Assembly: GCF_003732265.1 (NCBI RefSeq)
Contig: NZ_MOBK01000001.1
Location: 930,001 to 994,000 of the forward strand
Origin: Pseudomonas brassicacearum
GTDB taxonomy: Bacteria; Pseudomonadota; Gammaproteobacteria; Pseudomonadales; Pseudomonadaceae
Direction of reading: 5' to 3'
DNA: 64,000 bases
The translations under genes were made by a program, and so were the position numbers. Every line of letters starts with the position of its first letter. Position 1 is the stretch's first letter. Positions 1 to 11,709 of the stretch are shown here, one piece after another. Below the pieces are notes generated by a model that worked only from the letters and a program-made list of their open reading frames with translations, searched no databases and was not told the origin of the DNA.

Positions 1-1
1 G

Positions 2-232
2 TGTGGCGCGCTGTACCAGGACACCCTGAGCACGCTGCGCCAACGGATTCAGGTCCACGGCGACATGCGCAACCTGCAGCAGCCGAGCAATGCCTCGAAA
101 ATCCGTGCCCTGTTGCTGGCCGGGATTCGTTCGGCGCGCCTGTGGCGACAGTTGGGCGGTCATCGCTGGCAACTGGTGATCAGCCGTCGCAAATTATTGA
201 AAGAGCTTTACCCTTTGATGCGTAACGAATAA
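2..232 (+). CDS. hflD: HflD, C-terminal part (5' truncated by window edge)
   Basis: Only the last 76 codons are present, read in the frame starting at base 2 and closing with TAA at 230-232. The fragment is basic and helical, with the segments [12 protein letters not shown] and [18 protein letters not shown] and the end [11 protein letters not shown], which I recognise as the C terminus of HflD (YcfC). HflD is a peripheral inner-membrane protein known in E. coli for its effect on lambda CII; its normal housekeeping role is unclear. The position directly before purB is the usual order in gamma-proteobacteria (mnmA-hflD-purB) and supports the call. The start and N-terminal two thirds lie outside the window. 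Confidence 0.85.
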   Translation, partial: CGALYQDTLSTLRQRIQVHGDMRNLQQPSNASKIRALLLAGIRSARLWRQLGGHRWQLVISRRKLLKELYPLMRNE

Positions 233-269
233 GTCACGCAGACAGCTATTTACTCCGCATTACGCGTAA

Positions 270-1727
<1,458 letters not shown>

Positions 1728-1749
1728 TTGACCGCTGGACCTGCTTGAG

Positions 1750-1774
1750 ACGCCCGGCCGCGCCGGGCGTTTTT
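1750..1774 (+). terminator. rho-independent terminator after purB
   Basis: CGCCCGG at 1751-1757 pairs with CCGGGCG at 1763-1769 around a five-base loop and is followed by TTTTT. Confidence 0.85.
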
Positions 1775-1813
1775 ATTCCTGTCTAAAAAGTAGTTTTTTT
1801 CAATAGGTTACAC

Positions 1814-2983
1814 ATGAATCCTGACATTCCTCTTCAACTTCTGGGCGGCATCACGGCGCGCGAATTCCTGCGCGACTACTGGCAGAAAAAACCGCTGCTG
1901 ATCCGCCAGGCGATTCCTGATTTCGAAAGCCCGATCGACGCCGACGAACTGGCCGGCCTGGCGCTGGAAGAAGAAGTCGAATCGCGCCTGGTGATCGAGA
2001 ACGGCGAGCGCCCATGGGAAATGCGCCGCGGCCCGTTCGCCGAAGACGAATTCAGCAAACTGCCGGAACGTGACTGGACCTTGCTGGTTCAAGCGGTCGA
2101 TCAGTTTGTGCCGGAAGTCAGCGAACTGCTGGAAAACTTCCGCTTTCTACCGAGCTGGCGCGTCGACGACGTGATGATCAGCTTCGCCGCCCCTGGTGGC
2201 AGCGTCGGCCCGCACTTCGATAACTACGACGTGTTCCTGCTGCAAGGCCACGGCAAGCGCAACTGGAAAATCGGCCAGATGTGCGATGCCGAGAGCAAGC
2301 TGCTGCCACACGCAGACCTGCGCATCCTCGCTGAATTCGAAGCCACCGAAGAGTGGGTCCTGGAACCAGGCGACATGCTGTACCTGCCGCCCCGCCTGGC
2401 TCACTGCGGCGTCGCGGTCGATGACTGCATGACCTACTCGGTAGGCTTCCGTGCGCCAAGCGCCGCTGAAGTACTGACCCACTTCACTGACTTCCTCAGC
2501 CAGTTCCTGACGGACGAAGAGCGTTACACCGACGCCGACGCCCTGCCTGCAGTCGACCCACACCAGATCCAGCACGACGCCCTTGATCGCCTGAAAAGCC
2601 TGCTGGCCGAGCACATGAGTGACGAGCGCCTGCTGCTGACCTGGTTTGGCCAGTACATGACCGAGCCGCGCTACCCGGAACTGGTGGTTGGCCCGGAAGA
2701 GATCGAAGAAGACGACCTGCTCGCCAGCCTGGAGCAAGGCGCCGTCCTGATCCGCAACCCAAGCGCCCGCCTCGCCTGGTCCGAAGTCGATGACGACCTG
2801 CTGCTGTTCGCCAGCGGCCAGAGCCGTTACCTGCCGGGCAAGCTGCGCGAGCTGCTGAAAATGATCTGCGCCGCTGACGCGCTGCACATCGACAACCTCG
2901 GCGAGTGGCTGATCGATGAAGACGGTCGTGGCCTGATCTGTGAATTGATCAAGCAAGGAAGCCTGGGGTTTGCCGATGAATAA
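1814..2983 (+). CDS. roxA: ribosomal oxygenase RoxA (YcfD), 50S L16 arginine hydroxylase
   Basis: 389 residues. A JmjC/cupin-fold Fe(II)- and 2-oxoglutarate-dependent oxygenase that in E. coli hydroxylates an arginine of ribosomal protein L16. The iron facial triad is visible: H134 and D136 in GPHFDNYDVF and the distal H197 in RLAHCGVA, spaced as in YcfD. The cupin core runs from about 95 to 220 and is followed by a dimerisation region and a C-terminal winged-helix-like part, as in the family. The gene overlaps the next one by eight bases, so the two are probably translated from one mRNA. Position after purB is common in pseudomonads, where it is often labelled cupin protein. Confidence 0.93.
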   Translation: MNPDIPLQLLGGITAREFLRDYWQKKPLLIRQAIPDFESPIDADELAGLALEEEVESRLVIENGERPWEMRRGPFAEDEFSKLPERDWTLLVQAVDQFVPEVSELLENFRFLPSWRVDDVMISFAAPGGSVGPHFDNYDVFLLQGHGKRNWKIGQMCDAESKLLPHADLRILAEFEATEEWVLEPGDMLYLPPRLAHCGVAVDDCMTYSVGFRAPSAAEVLTHFTDFLSQFLTDEERYTDADALPAVDPHQIQHDALDRLKSLLAEHMSDERLLLTWFGQYMTEPRYPELVVGPEEIEEDDLLASLEQGAVLIRNPSARLAWSEVDDDLLLFASGQSRYLPGKLRELLKMICAADALHIDNLGEWLIDEDGRGLICELIKQGSLGFADE

Positions 2984-3401
2984 AATTCACGTACGTGTCG
3001 CAGACTGGCAGAAGGATATCGCCGAGATCCGGCGCATTCGTGAGACGGTATTCATCGCCGAGCAATCCGTTCCACCCGAGCTGGAATGGGATGCCGATGA
3101 CGCCACCGCGGTGCATTTCCTGGCCTTCGAAGGCGACTTCCCGATTGGCACCGCTCGCCTGCTGCCCGATGGTCACATCGGCCGGGTTTCGGTGCTCAAA
3201 GACTGGCGCGGCCTGAAGGTCGGCGATGCACTGATGCATGCAGTGATTGGTGAAGCGGAGAAACGCGGGCTGAAGCAGCAACAGCTCAGCGCGCAAGTGC
3301 AGGCCACGGCGTTCTATGAGCGCCTGGGTTTTCACATCCTCAGCGAGGAATTCCTGGAAGCCGGGATTCCGCATGTGGACATGGTGCGTCACTCCGCATA
3401 A
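2976..3401 (+). CDS. GNAT family N-acetyltransferase
   Basis: 141 residues with the GNAT fold: strand and helix alpha-1 with IRRIRETVFIAEQSVP near the N terminus, the central strand FPIGTARLLP, the acetyl-CoA-binding segment IGRVSVLKDWRGLKVGDAL around 68-86 (a Q/RxxG/A-type loop), and the C-terminal AFYERLGFHIL around 110-120. The ATG at 2976 is chosen because it lies inside the end of roxA and the upstream TTG has no ribosome site. The acceptor substrate cannot be inferred. The tight overlap with roxA suggests co-expression. A terminator follows at 3449. Confidence 0.85.
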   Translation: MNKIHVRVADWQKDIAEIRRIRETVFIAEQSVPPELEWDADDATAVHFLAFEGDFPIGTARLLPDGHIGRVSVLKDWRGLKVGDALMHAVIGEAEKRGLKQQQLSAQVQATAFYERLGFHILSEEFLEAGIPHVDMVRHSA

Positions 3402-3448
3402 CACCCTTGTGGCGAGGGAGCTTGCTTCCTCTCCACAGAAAACACCAC

Positions 3449-3484
3449 AAAACGCCCCGCCATTTTCGGATGCCGGGGCGTTTT
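3449..3484 (+). terminator. terminator after roxA-GNAT
   Basis: AAAACGCCCCG at 3449-3459 pairs with CGGGGCGTTTT at 3474-3484 across a 14-base loop. The A-rich left arm lets it work in both directions. A REP-like fragment (TTGTGGCGAGGGAGCTTGCT) sits just upstream at about 3408-3427. Confidence 0.75.
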
Positions 3485-3563
3485 GCTGTCTACGATTCAA
3501 CTTGCACCACGCCGGGCCGACAAACTGGCACTATCAAGACATTAGAAGTCGGAGATAACGGAT

Positions 3564-4325
3564 ATGTCCCTACGCACCCTGCTCACCACCCTGTTGCTGA
3601 CCTGCAGTTTTTCAGCCATGGCTGCCACCGAGATCGTGCCCCTGAACTACCGCACCAGCGCCGATATGCTGCCCATGGCGCAGGATTTCATTGGCAAGGA
3701 AGGCCAGGTCAGCGCCTATGGAAATCAGCTGATCGTCAATGCAGATCAACGCAAGATCGACGAACTTAAAGCCTTGATCAGCCAACTCGACGTTGCCGCC
3801 AAGCGCTTGCTGATTACCGTCGACACCAATGAAAACAACTTTCAGGGCGATCAGGGCGTCTCGGTCAACGGCGCCAAGCCAAGCCAGACCCGAATCATCA
3901 ATTACGGCACCGCCAGTCGCGACGGCGGCATCCAGCAGATTCAGGCCAGTGAAGGCACTCCCGCACTGATTCAGGTCGGCCAGAGCGTTCCGCTCACCAG
4001 CGCGCAGACTGATTCCTACGGTGATTTGCGCAGCCAGACTGAATACCGCAACGTCACTCAAGGCTTCTACGTTACCGCCAGCGTCACCGGTGACATCGTT
4101 CACCTGGCGATCAGTACCAACCGTGACCGCATGAGCCAGGAACGTCCCGATGTAGTGAACGTGCAAAGTACCGACACAACTGTCACGGGCCGCCTCGGCG
4201 AATGGATCCTGCTGGCCGGCGTCAATCGCCAGACCCAAGCCGACAAACAGGGCACGAGCCGCAACTACGCTACTCAGGGCCGGGATGACATGACCCTGCG
4301 GGTGAAAGTCGATACTTTGGACTAA
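3564..4325 (+). CDS. exported secretin-like protein (secretin N and short beta domain)
   Basis: 253 residues. A Sec signal peptide (hydrophobic 4-20, cleavage after SAMA) is followed by a segment, IVPLNYRTSADMLPMAQDF to KALISQLD (about 25-75), that matches the short ring-forming N domain of type II/III/IV secretins (LxxxxAxDLxxxL pattern, then xxDQLDxxxxQV). The rest (about 130-250) resembles part of the secretin beta domain: TQGFYVTASVTGD, a GRLGEWILLAGV segment and a final LRVKVDTLD. It is much shorter than true secretins (over 400 residues) and stands alone between terminator-flanked genes, so it probably does not form a secretion pore. Function unknown; monocistronic by layout. Confidence 0.65.
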   Translation: MSLRTLLTTLLLTCSFSAMAATEIVPLNYRTSADMLPMAQDFIGKEGQVSAYGNQLIVNADQRKIDELKALISQLDVAAKRLLITVDTNENNFQGDQGVSVNGAKPSQTRIINYGTASRDGGIQQIQASEGTPALIQVGQSVPLTSAQTDSYGDLRSQTEYRNVTQGFYVTASVTGDIVHLAISTNRDRMSQERPDVVNVQSTDTTVTGRLGEWILLAGVNRQTQADKQGTSRNYATQGRDDMTLRVKVDTLD

Positions 4326-4798
4326 ACCACCGAAAACTGACTGATTAGTCGTATTAGACCAAAGATGTAGTGCCTGAAAAAAAGCACTACAAAACGTTTG
4401 ACGATCGAAAAAAGCAAAGGCATGATGGCCTCGCTCCCGCTAATCAGGGGCCCTGGCAAGGGCCTTCGAAGCGATGCTCGCAACTACCCCGCGAGCCGCT
4501 TCGTGTCTGTACCGCCCACAAGGTGTGTTTGACGAGGTTGCCGACTGGAACGAAGTTGTCCCGAGGGACGGAAGCGTAATTAGGTAACCCGGCTTCACAC
4601 TGATGTTTGCACCAAGGCCCACGATGCCCCAATGCGTTCGCCAGTTTGCCCTTACCTGCTCACTTCCCCTCGAGCCTATCGTTCATCCCGTCGCCACCCC
4701 GCCAAATCCGACTTGACCACCAAGCTTCTGGTCAGCGAGCGCATGAATTTTCCACCGCAGAACAACTTTCCGTAAAAGACGCGACGAGGTTTATCTCC
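4326..4798 (+). promoter_or_regulatory. long upstream region / leader of aceA
   Basis: 473 bases without a convincing gene. It contains a small hairpin at 4334-4352 (GACT/AGTC type), a perfect 6-bp hairpin GGCCCT-GGCA-AGGGCC at 4449-4464, and an open in-frame stretch from 4607 to the aceA ATG that I do not consider coding. No clear sigma-70 or -24/-12 promoter was recognised. Acetate- or fatty-acid-responsive control of aceA may act here, but no operator was identified. Confidence 0.4.
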
Positions 4799-6124
4799 AT
4801 GGCACTGACACGCGAACAGCAAATTGCAGCCCTCGAAAAAGATTGGGCTGAAAACCCACGCTGGAAAGGCGTGACTCGCGCTTACTCCGCTGCTGACGTC
4901 GTCCGCCTGCGTGGCTCGGTTCAACCTGAGCACACCTTTGCAAAAATGGGCGCCGAAAAGCTGTGGAACCTGGTCACCCAGGGCGCCAAGCCATCCTTCC
5001 GTCCTGAGAAAGATTTCGTCAACTGCATGGGCGCCCTGACTGGCGGCCAGGCTGTACAGCAAGTTAAAGCCGGTATCCAGGCGATCTACCTGTCGGGCTG
5101 GCAAGTGGCTGCGGACAACAACTCCGCCGAATCGATGTACCCGGACCAGTCGCTGTACCCGGTGGACTCCGTTCCAACCGTGGTCAAGCGCATCAACAAC
5201 TCGTTCCGTCGTGCTGACCAGATCCAGTGGAAAGCTGGCAAAGGCCCGGGCGACGAAGGCTACATCGACTACTTCGCTCCAATCGTGGCTGACGCTGAAG
5301 CCGGTTTCGGCGGCGTACTGAACGCTTACGAGCTGATGAAGAGCATGATCGAAGCGGGCGCCGCCGGCGTTCACTTCGAAGACCAACTGGCTTCCGTGAA
5401 GAAATGCGGCCACATGGGCGGCAAGGTACTGGTTCCTACCCAGGAAGCTGTACAGAAGCTGACCGCTGCTCGTCTGGCAGCTGACGTTGCCGGTACTCCG
5501 ACCATCATCCTGGCCCGTACCGACGCTAACGCCGCTGACCTGCTGACTTCCGACTGCGACCCGTACGACCAGCCATTCGTAACTGGCGAACGTACCCAGG
5601 AAGGCTTCTACAAAGTGCGCGCCGGTCTGGACCAGGCCATCGCTCGCGGCCTGGCTTACGCTCCGTACGCCGACCTGATCTGGTGCGAAACCGCCAAGCC
5701 GGATCTGGACGAGGCTCGTCGCTTCGCTGAAGCGATCAAAAAGGAATACCCGGACCAACTGCTGTCGTACAACTGCTCGCCTTCCTTCAACTGGAAGAAA
5801 AACCTGGACGACGCGACCATCGCCAAGTTCCAGCGCGAACTGTCCGCCATGGGTTACAAGCACCAGTTCATCACCCTGGCCGGCATTCACAACATGTGGC
5901 ACAGCATGTTCAACCTGGCGCACGACTACGCCCGCAACGACATGACTGCCTACGTGAAACTGCAAGAGCAAGAGTTCGCTGACGCTTCGAAAGGCTACAC
6001 CTTCGTGGCTCACCAGCAGGAAGTGGGCACCGGCTACTTCGACGACATGACCACTGTGATCCAGGGTGGCACGTCTTCGGTAACCGCACTGACCGGTTCG
6101 ACTGAAGAAGAACAGTTCCACTGA
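4799..6124 (+). CDS. aceA: isocitrate lyase
   Basis: 441 residues. AceA cleaves isocitrate to glyoxylate and succinate, the first step of the glyoxylate shunt, allowing growth on acetate and fatty acids. The active-site signature KKCGHMGGK is present with catalytic Cys at about residue 203; metal- and substrate-binding segments such as ADAEAGFGG and [10 protein letters not shown], and the NCSPSFNW loop, are also visible. The ATG at 4799 gives the usual length for the pseudomonad enzyme; an open reading frame reaching upstream to 4607 lacks family-like sequence. The gene is monocistronic: a long leader precedes it and a strong terminator follows at 6192. Malate synthase is not adjacent. Confidence 0.97.
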   Translation: MALTREQQIAALEKDWAENPRWKGVTRAYSAADVVRLRGSVQPEHTFAKMGAEKLWNLVTQGAKPSFRPEKDFVNCMGALTGGQAVQQVKAGIQAIYLSGWQVAADNNSAESMYPDQSLYPVDSVPTVVKRINNSFRRADQIQWKAGKGPGDEGYIDYFAPIVADAEAGFGGVLNAYELMKSMIEAGAAGVHFEDQLASVKKCGHMGGKVLVPTQEAVQKLTAARLAADVAGTPTIILARTDANAADLLTSDCDPYDQPFVTGERTQEGFYKVRAGLDQAIARGLAYAPYADLIWCETAKPDLDEARRFAEAIKKEYPDQLLSYNCSPSFNWKKNLDDATIAKFQRELSAMGYKHQFITLAGIHNMWHSMFNLAHDYARNDMTAYVKLQEQEFADASKGYTFVAHQQEVGTGYFDDMTTVIQGGTSSVTALTGSTEEEQFH

Positions 6125-6191
6125 TCTGCTTCGCCTGAACGATCGGCCGCTGCGGACCGACTGGAAAGCTAACCGCAACGCCGCACATCTG

Positions 6192-6220
6192 ACGCCCCGA
6201 CTGGTTCGGGGCGTTTTTTT
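6192..6220 (+). terminator. terminator after aceA
   Basis: ACGCCCCG (6192-6199) pairs with CGGGGCGT (6207-6214) around a seven-base loop and runs into seven T. Confidence 0.9.
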
Positions 6221-6251
6221 GCCTGTGATTTAATGAACACCGCTCAATCCC

Positions 6252-6341
6252 TGTGGGAGCGGGCTTGCTCGCGAAGGCGCCGGATCAGTCGCCATCCATG
6301 GTGAATGACGAACCGCATTCGCGAGCAAGCCCGCTCCCACA
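6252..6341. repeat. REP-like inverted repeat pair
   Basis: The arm TGTGGGAGCGGGCTTGCTCG at 6252-6271, continuing CGA, is repeated in inverted orientation at 6319-6341, with about 44 bases between. This is the typical doublet of REP elements of fluorescent pseudomonads; the same core occurs at 38673, 47084, 51883 and 53583 in this window. Confidence 0.85.
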
Positions 6342-6345
6342 AGGG

Positions 6346-6763
6346 ATGGTGGCGCCCGAAGAAAACATTGATCCAGCGCGGTATCGGCGTCAGAAAAATC
6401 CGCTAAAACGGTCGCCTTCACTACTTGCTGTAACGCACATAAAAGACAACTTCCCTGCCCCAACCCGGATAACCCGTTTAAAAACCACTGCAAACAATAT
6501 TGATTATCATTTGGCGACAACTATGTTCGTTACATTCCCTACAAAACAATATTGATGAAAACCCGGCTAATGCCCGCAACGCATGGGCTGCGCGGCTTTG
6601 GAGGTGCGCTATGTCCTTATTCCTGTAAATAATTTCGCTATAGGAATTTTACTTGCTGAGTGTTGTGCCATAAAATCAGCGGGATTGATTGCTGCGACAT
6701 ATCGTCACTGCTTTGTTTCTTTTCAAGCTCAGAGACCTTTGCTCTCTGTTAAGGATTACCAGC
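6346..6763 (+). promoter_or_regulatory. upstream region of the nuo operon
   Basis: 418 bases, AT-richer than the flanks and without a credible gene. A 13-base direct repeat AAACAATATTGAT occurs at 6492-6504 and 6544-6556. The stretch 6496-6514 (AATATTGATTATCATTTGG) agrees with the 19-base Fur-box consensus at 13 positions by hand count, which is suggestive only. The region should contain the nuo promoter; no single -35/-10 pair stands out. Confidence 0.4.
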
Positions 6764-7177
6764 ATGCCCGAAGCGACAGGACTCATGGCCCACAACTGGG
6801 GCTTTGCCATTTTCCTTCTGGGCGTCGTCGGCCTCTGCGCCTTCATGCTCGGCGTTTCCAGCCTCCTTGGGTCAAAAGCCTGGGGCCGCAGCAAAAACGA
6901 ACCGTTCGAATCCGGCATGCTGCCTACAGGTGGCGCCCGTCTGCGGCTCTCAGCGAAATTCTATCTGGTCGCGATGCTCTTCGTGATCTTCGATATCGAA
7001 GCCCTCTTTCTCTTTGCATGGTCTGTGTCCGTCCGCGAAAGCGGCTGGACCGGATTCGTCGAAGCTCTCGTTTTCATAGCAATTCTGTTGGCAGGCCTTG
7101 TCTACCTATTCCGAGTGGGTGCCCTTGACTGGGCTCCGGAAGCTCGTCGTAAGCGGCAAGCGAAGCTGAAACAATGA
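6764..7177 (+). CDS. nuoA: NADH-quinone oxidoreductase subunit A
   Basis: 137 residues, inner membrane. Subunit A of the membrane arm of complex I. Three transmembrane segments are visible (about 15-37, 71-92 and 97-118), with the conserved segment [22 protein letters not shown] and an upstream KNEPFESGM loop that contacts subunits B, D and H at the quinone entrance. The ATG at 6764 follows AAGGAT by eight to ten bases; longer upstream starts are not needed. First gene of a 13-gene operon of which the next gene begins 10 bases downstream. Confidence 0.96.
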   Translation: MPEATGLMAHNWGFAIFLLGVVGLCAFMLGVSSLLGSKAWGRSKNEPFESGMLPTGGARLRLSAKFYLVAMLFVIFDIEALFLFAWSVSVRESGWTGFVEALVFIAILLAGLVYLFRVGALDWAPEARRKRQAKLKQ

Positions 7178-7187
7178 GGCTTTGGCA

Positions 7188-7862
7188 ATGCAATACAATC
7201 TCACCAGGATCGACCCCGATGCTCCTAACGAGCAGTATCCGATTGGCGAACGGGAAACCGTTTCCGATCCGTTAGAAGATCAAGTCCACAAAAACATCTT
7301 CATGGGCAAGCTCGAAGACGTGCTTAACGGCACGATCAACTGGGGGCGCAAGAACTCCCTGTGGCCGTATAACTTCGGTCTTTCGTGCTGCTACGTGGAA
7401 ATGACCACCGCCTTCACGGCGCCCCACGACATCGCGCGCTTTGGCGCCGAGGTTATCCGGGCATCGCCGCGTCAGGCGGATTTCATGGTTATCGCCGGTA
7501 CCTGCTTCATCAAGATGGCGCCGATCATTCAGCGTCTCTACGAGCAAATGCTCGAACCTAAATGGGTTATCTCCATGGGTTCGTGCGCCAACTCCGGTGG
7601 CATGTACGACATCTACTCTGTCGTTCAAGGGGTGGACAAGTTCCTGCCCGTGGACGTCTACGTGCCTGGCTGCCCGCCCCGTCCTGAAGCTTTCCTGCAA
7701 GGCTTGATGCTCTTGCAAGAGTCGATTGGACAGGAGCGTCGTCCGCTTTCCTGGGTCGTTGGTGATCAAGGCGTCTACCGCGCCGAGATGCCTTCCGAAA
7801 AGGAAAAGCGCCGCGAACAGCGAATCGCAGTCACCAACCTGCGCAGCCCCGACGAAGTCTGA
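7188..7862 (+). CDS. nuoB: NADH-quinone oxidoreductase subunit B
   Basis: 224 residues, peripheral arm. NuoB carries iron-sulfur cluster N2, the last redox centre before quinone. Its cysteine ligands are visible: the tandem Cys in GLSCCYVEM, the Cys in [10 protein letters not shown] and that in YVPGCPPRP. The ATG at 7188 is preferred over the TTG at 7182 because the GAGG at 7176-7179 is eight bases from the ATG but only two from the TTG. Follows nuoA after 10 bases. Confidence 0.97.
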   Translation: MQYNLTRIDPDAPNEQYPIGERETVSDPLEDQVHKNIFMGKLEDVLNGTINWGRKNSLWPYNFGLSCCYVEMTTAFTAPHDIARFGAEVIRASPRQADFMVIAGTCFIKMAPIIQRLYEQMLEPKWVISMGSCANSGGMYDIYSVVQGVDKFLPVDVYVPGCPPRPEAFLQGLMLLQESIGQERRPLSWVVGDQGVYRAEMPSEKEKRREQRIAVTNLRSPDEV

Positions 7863-7928
7863 TCCAGATCTGCTTCTTTAATAGAACGAGACACTGGCTT
7901 CATTCTTTACGTTGACCGAAAGCGATAA

Positions 7929-9719
<1,791 letters not shown>

Positions 9720-9721
9720 GC

Positions 9722-10219
9722 ATGAATAGCACGCTTATCCAGACAGACCGTTTCACCTTGAGTGAAACCGAGCGCTCGGCCATCGAGCACGAGTTGCATC
9801 ACTACGAAGACCCGCGCGCGGCGTCGATCGAAGCCCTGAAGATCGTCCAGAAGGAACGTGGCTGGGTGCCGGACGGCGCTCTGTACGCCATCGGCGAGAT
9901 CCTCGGCATCCCGGCGAGCGACGTTGAAGGTGTGGCGACGTTCTATAGCCAGATCTTCCGTCAACCCGTGGGCCGTCACATCATTCGCGTTTGCGACAGC
10001 ATGGTCTGCTACATCGGTGGTCACGAATCCGTGGTCAGCGAAATCCAGAGCAAGCTGGGCATCGGCCTGGGTCAGACCACCGCCGACGGTCGTTTCACCC
10101 TGCTGCCGGTCTGCTGCCTCGGCAACTGCGACAAGGCGCCGGCGTTGATGATCGACGACGACACTTTCGGTGATGTGCAGCCTGCCGGCGTTGCCAAATT
10201 GCTCGAGGGCTACGTATGA
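9722..10219 (+). CDS. nuoE: NADH-quinone oxidoreductase subunit E
   Basis: 165 residues, soluble NADH dehydrogenase module. A thioredoxin-like domain binds the [2Fe-2S] cluster N1a through CDSMVC (C-x4-C, about 91-96) and CCLGNC (C-x3-C, about 132-137). The N-terminal helical part ([20 protein letters not shown]) is typical. Start is two bases after nuoCD and the stop overlaps the nuoF start by four bases (ATGA), so translation is coupled. Confidence 0.96.
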   Translation: MNSTLIQTDRFTLSETERSAIEHELHHYEDPRAASIEALKIVQKERGWVPDGALYAIGEILGIPASDVEGVATFYSQIFRQPVGRHIIRVCDSMVCYIGGHESVVSEIQSKLGIGLGQTTADGRFTLLPVCCLGNCDKAPALMIDDDTFGDVQPAGVAKLLEGYV

Positions 10220-11571
10220 CCCTGACTTCCTTCGGTCCTGCCAACCGCATCAAGCGTTCGGCCGAGACTCACCCGCTGACCTGGCGTCTGCGTGACGACG
10301 GCGAAGCCGTGTGGCTCGACGAGTACCAGGCCAAGAACGGTTACGCCGCTGCGCGCAAGGCCTTTGCCGACATGGCGCAGGACGATATTGTCCAGACCGT
10401 GAAAGATTCCGGCTTGAAAGGTCGCGGCGGTGCAGGCTTCCCCACTGGCGTTAAGTGGGGCCTGATGCCCAAGGACGAATCCATCAACATCCGCTACCTG
10501 CTGTGCAACGCGGATGAAATGGAGCCGAACACCTGGAAAGACCGCATGCTGATGGAGCAACTGCCCCATCTGCTGATCGAAGGCATGCTGATCAGTGCTC
10601 GCGCGCTGAAAACCTATCGTGGCTACATCTTCCTGCGTGGCGAGTACACCACCGCCGCCAAGCACCTGAACCGTGCCGTGGAAGAAGCCAAGGCAGCAGG
10701 CCTGCTGGGCAAGAACATCCTGGGCAGCGGCTTCGATTTCGAGCTGTTCGTCCACACCGGCGCCGGGCGTTACATCTGCGGTGAAGAAACCGCACTGATC
10801 AACTCCCTCGAAGGCCGCCGCGCCAACCCGCGCTCCAAGCCGCCCTTCCCTGCCGCCGTTGGCGTGTGGGGCAAGCCGACCTGCGTGAACAACGTTGAAA
10901 CCCTGTGCAACGTGCCGGCGATCATTGCCGACGGCGTGGACTGGTACAAATCGTTGTCCCGTGAAGGCAGTGAAGACATGGGCACCAAGCTCATGGGCTT
11001 CTCCGGCAAGGTCAAGAACCCGGGCCTGTGGGAACTGCCATTCGGCGTCACCGGTCGTGAGTTGTTCGAAGACTACGCTGGCGGCATGCGCGACGGCTTC
11101 AAGCTCAAGTGCTGGCAGCCTGGCGGCGCCGGTACCGGTTTCCTGTTGCCGGAACACCTGGACGCACAAATGTACGCCGGCGGCATCGCCAAGGTGGGCA
11201 CCCGTATGGGTACCGGCCTGGCCATGGCGGTGGACGACAGCGTCAACATGGTTTCCCTGCTGCGCAACATGGAAGAGTTCTTCTCCCGTGAGTCGTGCGG
11301 TTTCTGCACCCCGTGCCGTGACGGTTTGCCGTGGAGCGTCAAGCTCCTGCGTGCGATCGAGAACGGTGAAGGGCAAGCCGGCGATATCGAGACCCTGCTG
11401 GGTCTGGTCGGCTTCCTCGGCCCTGGCAAGACCTTCTGTGCTCACGCACCGGGCGCCGTGGAGCCGTTGGGCAGCGCAATCAAATACTTCCGCCATGAGT
11501 TCGAAGCCGGCATCGCGCCTACCAGCGCCGTCGTCCCGCCTCTGGCACGGCCGATCGTAGTCGGCGCGTAA
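10216..11571 (+). CDS. nuoF: NADH-quinone oxidoreductase subunit F
   Basis: 451 residues. NuoF holds the FMN and the NADH site where electrons enter complex I, and [4Fe-4S] cluster N3. Visible motifs: the FMN/NADH loop [14 protein letters not shown] (about 71-84), the second glycine-rich segment [19 protein letters not shown] (about 180-198), and cluster ligands in [12 protein letters not shown] (about 358-369) with the fourth Cys in TFCAHAPGA. Overlaps nuoE by four bases. The next gene, nuoG, is unusually far (138 bases) with a strong hairpin between. Confidence 0.97.
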   Translation: MTLTSFGPANRIKRSAETHPLTWRLRDDGEAVWLDEYQAKNGYAAARKAFADMAQDDIVQTVKDSGLKGRGGAGFPTGVKWGLMPKDESINIRYLLCNADEMEPNTWKDRMLMEQLPHLLIEGMLISARALKTYRGYIFLRGEYTTAAKHLNRAVEEAKAAGLLGKNILGSGFDFELFVHTGAGRYICGEETALINSLEGRRANPRSKPPFPAAVGVWGKPTCVNNVETLCNVPAIIADGVDWYKSLSREGSEDMGTKLMGFSGKVKNPGLWELPFGVTGRELFEDYAGGMRDGFKLKCWQPGGAGTGFLLPEHLDAQMYAGGIAKVGTRMGTGLAMAVDDSVNMVSLLRNMEEFFSRESCGFCTPCRDGLPWSVKLLRAIENGEGQAGDIETLLGLVGFLGPGKTFCAHAPGAVEPLGSAIKYFRHEFEAGIAPTSAVVPPLARPIVVGA

Positions 11572-11580
11572 ACGCTTAAA

Positions 11581-11610
11581 GAAGGCGAAGGGTCCGTGCC
11601 CTTCGCCTTC
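11581..11610 (+). terminator. strong hairpin between nuoF and nuoG (attenuator-like)
   Basis: GAAGGCGAAGGG (11581-11592) pairs perfectly with CCCTTCGCCTTC (11599-11610) around a six-base loop. No T-run follows (TCGTGTG), so it is not a standard terminator; it may be an mRNA stability or processing element within the operon. It begins nine bases after the nuoF stop. Confidence 0.5.
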
Positions 11611-11709
11611 TCGTGTGATGACGCCTTTAACGGCTGTGTTGATTCACGCGAATAACAAGATTCCATTAGCCACGCCCGCTGACACCGGGCCAACGAAGAA
11701 CTTTGAACC

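Noticed and set aside
4607..4798. In-frame N-terminal extension of aceA
   Set aside because: Sequence is unlike isocitrate lyase, and ATG 4799 gives the normal 441-residue enzyme.
6497..6510. ANR/FNR box (TTGAT-N4-ATCAA) upstream of nuoA
   Set aside because: TTGATTATCA has no four-base spacer between the half-sites, so it is not a valid FNR-type site.
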